A stretch of 64,000 bases of DNA from Candidatus Woesearchaeota archaeon (GTDB lineage Archaea > Nanobdellota > Nanobdellia > Woesearchaeales > JACPJR01), in contig JACPJR010000014.1 of assembly GCA_016187565.1 (NCBI GenBank), forward strand, positions 1-64,000, in the 5' to 3' direction. A program made the translations under genes and the position numbers. Shown here piece after piece: positions 62,301-64,000 of this stretch. Numbering within the stretch: the first letter of the stretch is position 1; each line of letters begins with the position of its first letter. Below the pieces are notes generated by a model. It saw only the letters and a program-made list of their open reading frames with translations, made no database searches and was not told the DNA's origin.

Positions 62301-64000
62301 ATGCTCATAAACCAGAAGGGGTCTTTTCTTTGTCAAACAACACAAGAGAATAGCTCACGCTTTCAGGGATTTTTCTTGAGACATCATGAGACGATGTACA
62401 AGGTAATAGAAACACTCATGCCCGAGCATGACCCTGCAGACGTGCTCAGTTCTCAGGGGCCGTGTCTCTATCGTAAAAAAAATGCACGTACAGAAAAAAT
62501 TTTTCTTGACCAGGAGAATGCTGTTCTCTATGAAATAAAAGAGTTCTCGGGGAAAATAACACTTACGCTTGATTGTCGTAAGATCTATGATTACCATGAT
62601 CAAGGAAGAATATATACCTTCAGCGAAGAAAATGGTACACTCGTCGTCTCATACCATAAATGGAAGAACGAAAGTAGCAAGGACCTTGACTATGAAATCC
62701 ATCTGGCAATAATCACCGGAACGCCCTATACCCGACGAGAGAAATGGGTAAAACGTGTATATCCCCTGGATAAAGGAAGGAATTCATCTCCGTTCGAATT
62801 GTATACGTATGAAGCAGTAACATACACCGTCAAGAGATATGCACGAATTATTCTTGGTTGTGGCATTTCAAAAGAAGAGGCAATCAAGAACGCAATGCTT
62901 CTCGCACGAAACTATGAAGCAAAAGAACGTCATGCCTCATCCTGGTGGATGCACGTGACTCAGGGAAAAGTAACATCACCTATTCCTAACGAAGAAACTG
63001 AAGAAAGAGTAGCGTATGAACAGGCGCTTGGATCACTTCATGCCTTAACCATGACCCTCGAAGGAATAGAAAAGCCTCACACCAAGGGTATTGTTGCAGG
63101 ACTGCCCTGGTTTTTTCAGCTCTGGTCACGTGATGAAGCAGTAAGTCTTGGTGCACTTATCAAAGAAGGATATTATTACGAAACAAAAGAGATACTGTAC
63201 CGGCATTTGCGCTCTATCGATCTCCAAGGAAGAATGCCTGCCCGTTTTCCCGTCGGAGAGAAGACTGCAGACAGTACTGGATGGACGTTTTCTCGACTCT
63301 ATGATCTTCTCGAGACACTGCAAAATGAACGAGAGCTTGAGCGATATTTTATTTTTGAAGATATCGAACTGCTCTATGAAAAGCTTGAAGAGGTTATTGT
63401 AGCATTACTCAAAAATCATACGGTTCAGCAACTTGCAGTTAATGGACCAGGAGAAACATGGATGGATAGTGTGTATGGCAATGACACCAGAAAAGGTGCC
63501 TGTATCGAGATCCAAGCATTACGATTAAAGATGTACCGATGCATGCAGCTCCTCTCTAAAAAACTCGGAAAAAGAAAAGAAGCACAACTCTACTACGATC
63601 TTGAGCAGGCAATGCATAAAAAAGTAAAAAGTCTCTTCTGGCATGACCCTGTTCTTGCCGATAGAGTAGATGAAACCATTGACACAACCATACGACCGAA
63701 CATCTTTCTAGCGTACTCCGTTTACCCAGAATTGCTGAGTAACGAAGAGTGGAAACGCTGTTTGAGGATCACGCTTGAAAAGCTCTGGCTGCCCTGGGGA
63801 GGCATAAGCACCATCGCTAAGGATCATCTTTTATTTTGTTCTCATTCGACCGGTGAAGATAGTAAGAGTTATCATCGAGGAGATTCCTGGTTTTGGATAA
63901 ACAATCTTGCTGCCTGTTGTCTGCACAAGGTTGATAGGAAAGAATTCCGTACGTACATCGAAAACATAAAGAAAGCCAGTACTGAAGCAATGCTCTATCA
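62301..64000 (+). CDS. glycogen debranching enzyme (GDE C-terminal / GH133-type), truncated by the window
   Basis: An open frame of at least 566 codons continues past the end of the window. After a beta-rich N-terminal domain (about 1-200) come the GDE signatures: GLPWFFQLWSRDEAVSLGALI, FPVGEKTADSTGWTF, NGPGETWMDSVYGNDTRKGACIEIQALRLKMYR, and HRGDSWFWINN near the edge. It removes alpha-1,6 branches from glycogen. Start ATG 62301 is the first good one after the upstream stop. It is the last gene of the glycogen cluster. Confidence 0.88.
   Translation, partial: MLINQKGSFLCQTTQENSSRFQGFFLRHHETMYKVIETLMPEHDPADVLSSQGPCLYRKKNARTEKIFLDQENAVLYEIKEFSGKITLTLDCRKIYDYHDQGRIYTFSEENGTLVVSYHKWKNESSKDLDYEIHLAIITGTPYTRREKWVKRVYPLDKGRNSSPFELYTYEAVTYTVKRYARIILGCGISKEEAIKNAMLLARNYEAKERHASSWWMHVTQGKVTSPIPNEETEERVAYEQALGSLHALTMTLEGIEKPHTKGIVAGLPWFFQLWSRDEAVSLGALIKEGYYYETKEILYRHLRSIDLQGRMPARFPVGEKTADSTGWTFSRLYDLLETLQNERELERYFIFEDIELLYEKLEEVIVALLKNHTVQQLAVNGPGETWMDSVYGNDTRKGACIEIQALRLKMYRCMQLLSKKLGKRKEAQLYYDLEQAMHKKVKSLFWHDPVLADRVDETIDTTIRPNIFLAYSVYPELLSNEEWKRCLRITLEKLWLPWGGISTIAKDHLLFCSHSTGEDSKSYHRGDSWFWINNLAACCLHKVDRKEFRTYIENIKKASTEAMLY

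Overview
The window is a compact archaeal chromosome segment, most like a Woesearchaeota/Pacearchaeota-type DPANN archaeon (lineage inferred from gene content). Archaeal markers are SRP54, L37Ae, RNA polymerase subunit P, Pcc1 and Kae1 of KEOPS, prefoldin beta, aIF2-gamma, Hjc, RNase P subunit Rpp21/Rnp4, UPF0147, a DRG GTPase and many class III (pilin-like) signal segments. Many genes have a TATA box about 26 nt before the start codon and almost no leader, so leaderless mRNAs dominate. Genes inside operons instead use strong Shine-Dalgarno sites of the GGAGGTGA type.

Layout. 1-2084: a structured RNA, folC and a RelE-type toxin-antitoxin pair. 2147-9923: a surface/pilin-like block with an archaeal pilin, a 1,228-aa repeat protein and four small proteins with class III-like N-termini. 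10171-13391: unknown genes, a TrmB-like regulator with a divergent operator, and Hjc. 13469-18466: an information-processing block (SRP54, intron-containing tRNA-Pro, rpl37ae-rpoP-pcc1-pfdB-UPF0147, MscS-like channel, aIF2-gamma). 18505-27883: PHP protein, two coiled-coil proteins, a lipoprotein hydrolase, a methyltransferase-like/helix-turn-helix-repeat protein, rnp4, a NYN nuclease and DRG. 27915-29116: a second copy of the structured RNA, then kae1 interrupted by an intron. 29231-33577: transaldolase-like aldolase, HxlR regulator, and a split anaerobic ribonucleotide reductase with its activase. 33742-40615: membrane and Cys-rich proteins, TraB-like protein, methyltransferase, M50 protease, an asparagine-synthetase-like enzyme with a double-Lrp regulator, and a histidine phosphatase. 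40740-48931: two DUF5752-like proteins, GH57 glycosidase, glycosyltransferase, acetyl-CoA synthetase and PEP synthase. 48991-56979: a giant surface protein broken by one frameshift, and a CPA2 antiporter. 57227-64000: glycogen synthase (GT3-like), GalT, a sugar-phosphate nucleotidyltransferase and a glycogen debranching enzyme running off the edge.

Together the genes suggest an anaerobic fermenter (NrdD/NrdG, Acs, PpsA, transaldolase) that makes and degrades a glycogen-like polymer and carries an elaborate glycosylated cell surface.

The most notable observations are: (1) kae1 has a 79-nt intron with a bulge-helix-bulge-like junction whose removal exactly restores the conserved STAHTFG motif; (2) tRNA-Pro has a 30-nt BHB intron in the T loop; (3) two divergent copies of one three-way-junction RNA precede folC and kae1; (4) class III ribonucleotide reductase is split inside its zinc site, with the glycyl-radical tail as a separate 51-aa ORF; (5) the GH57 enzyme appears to start at AUC.
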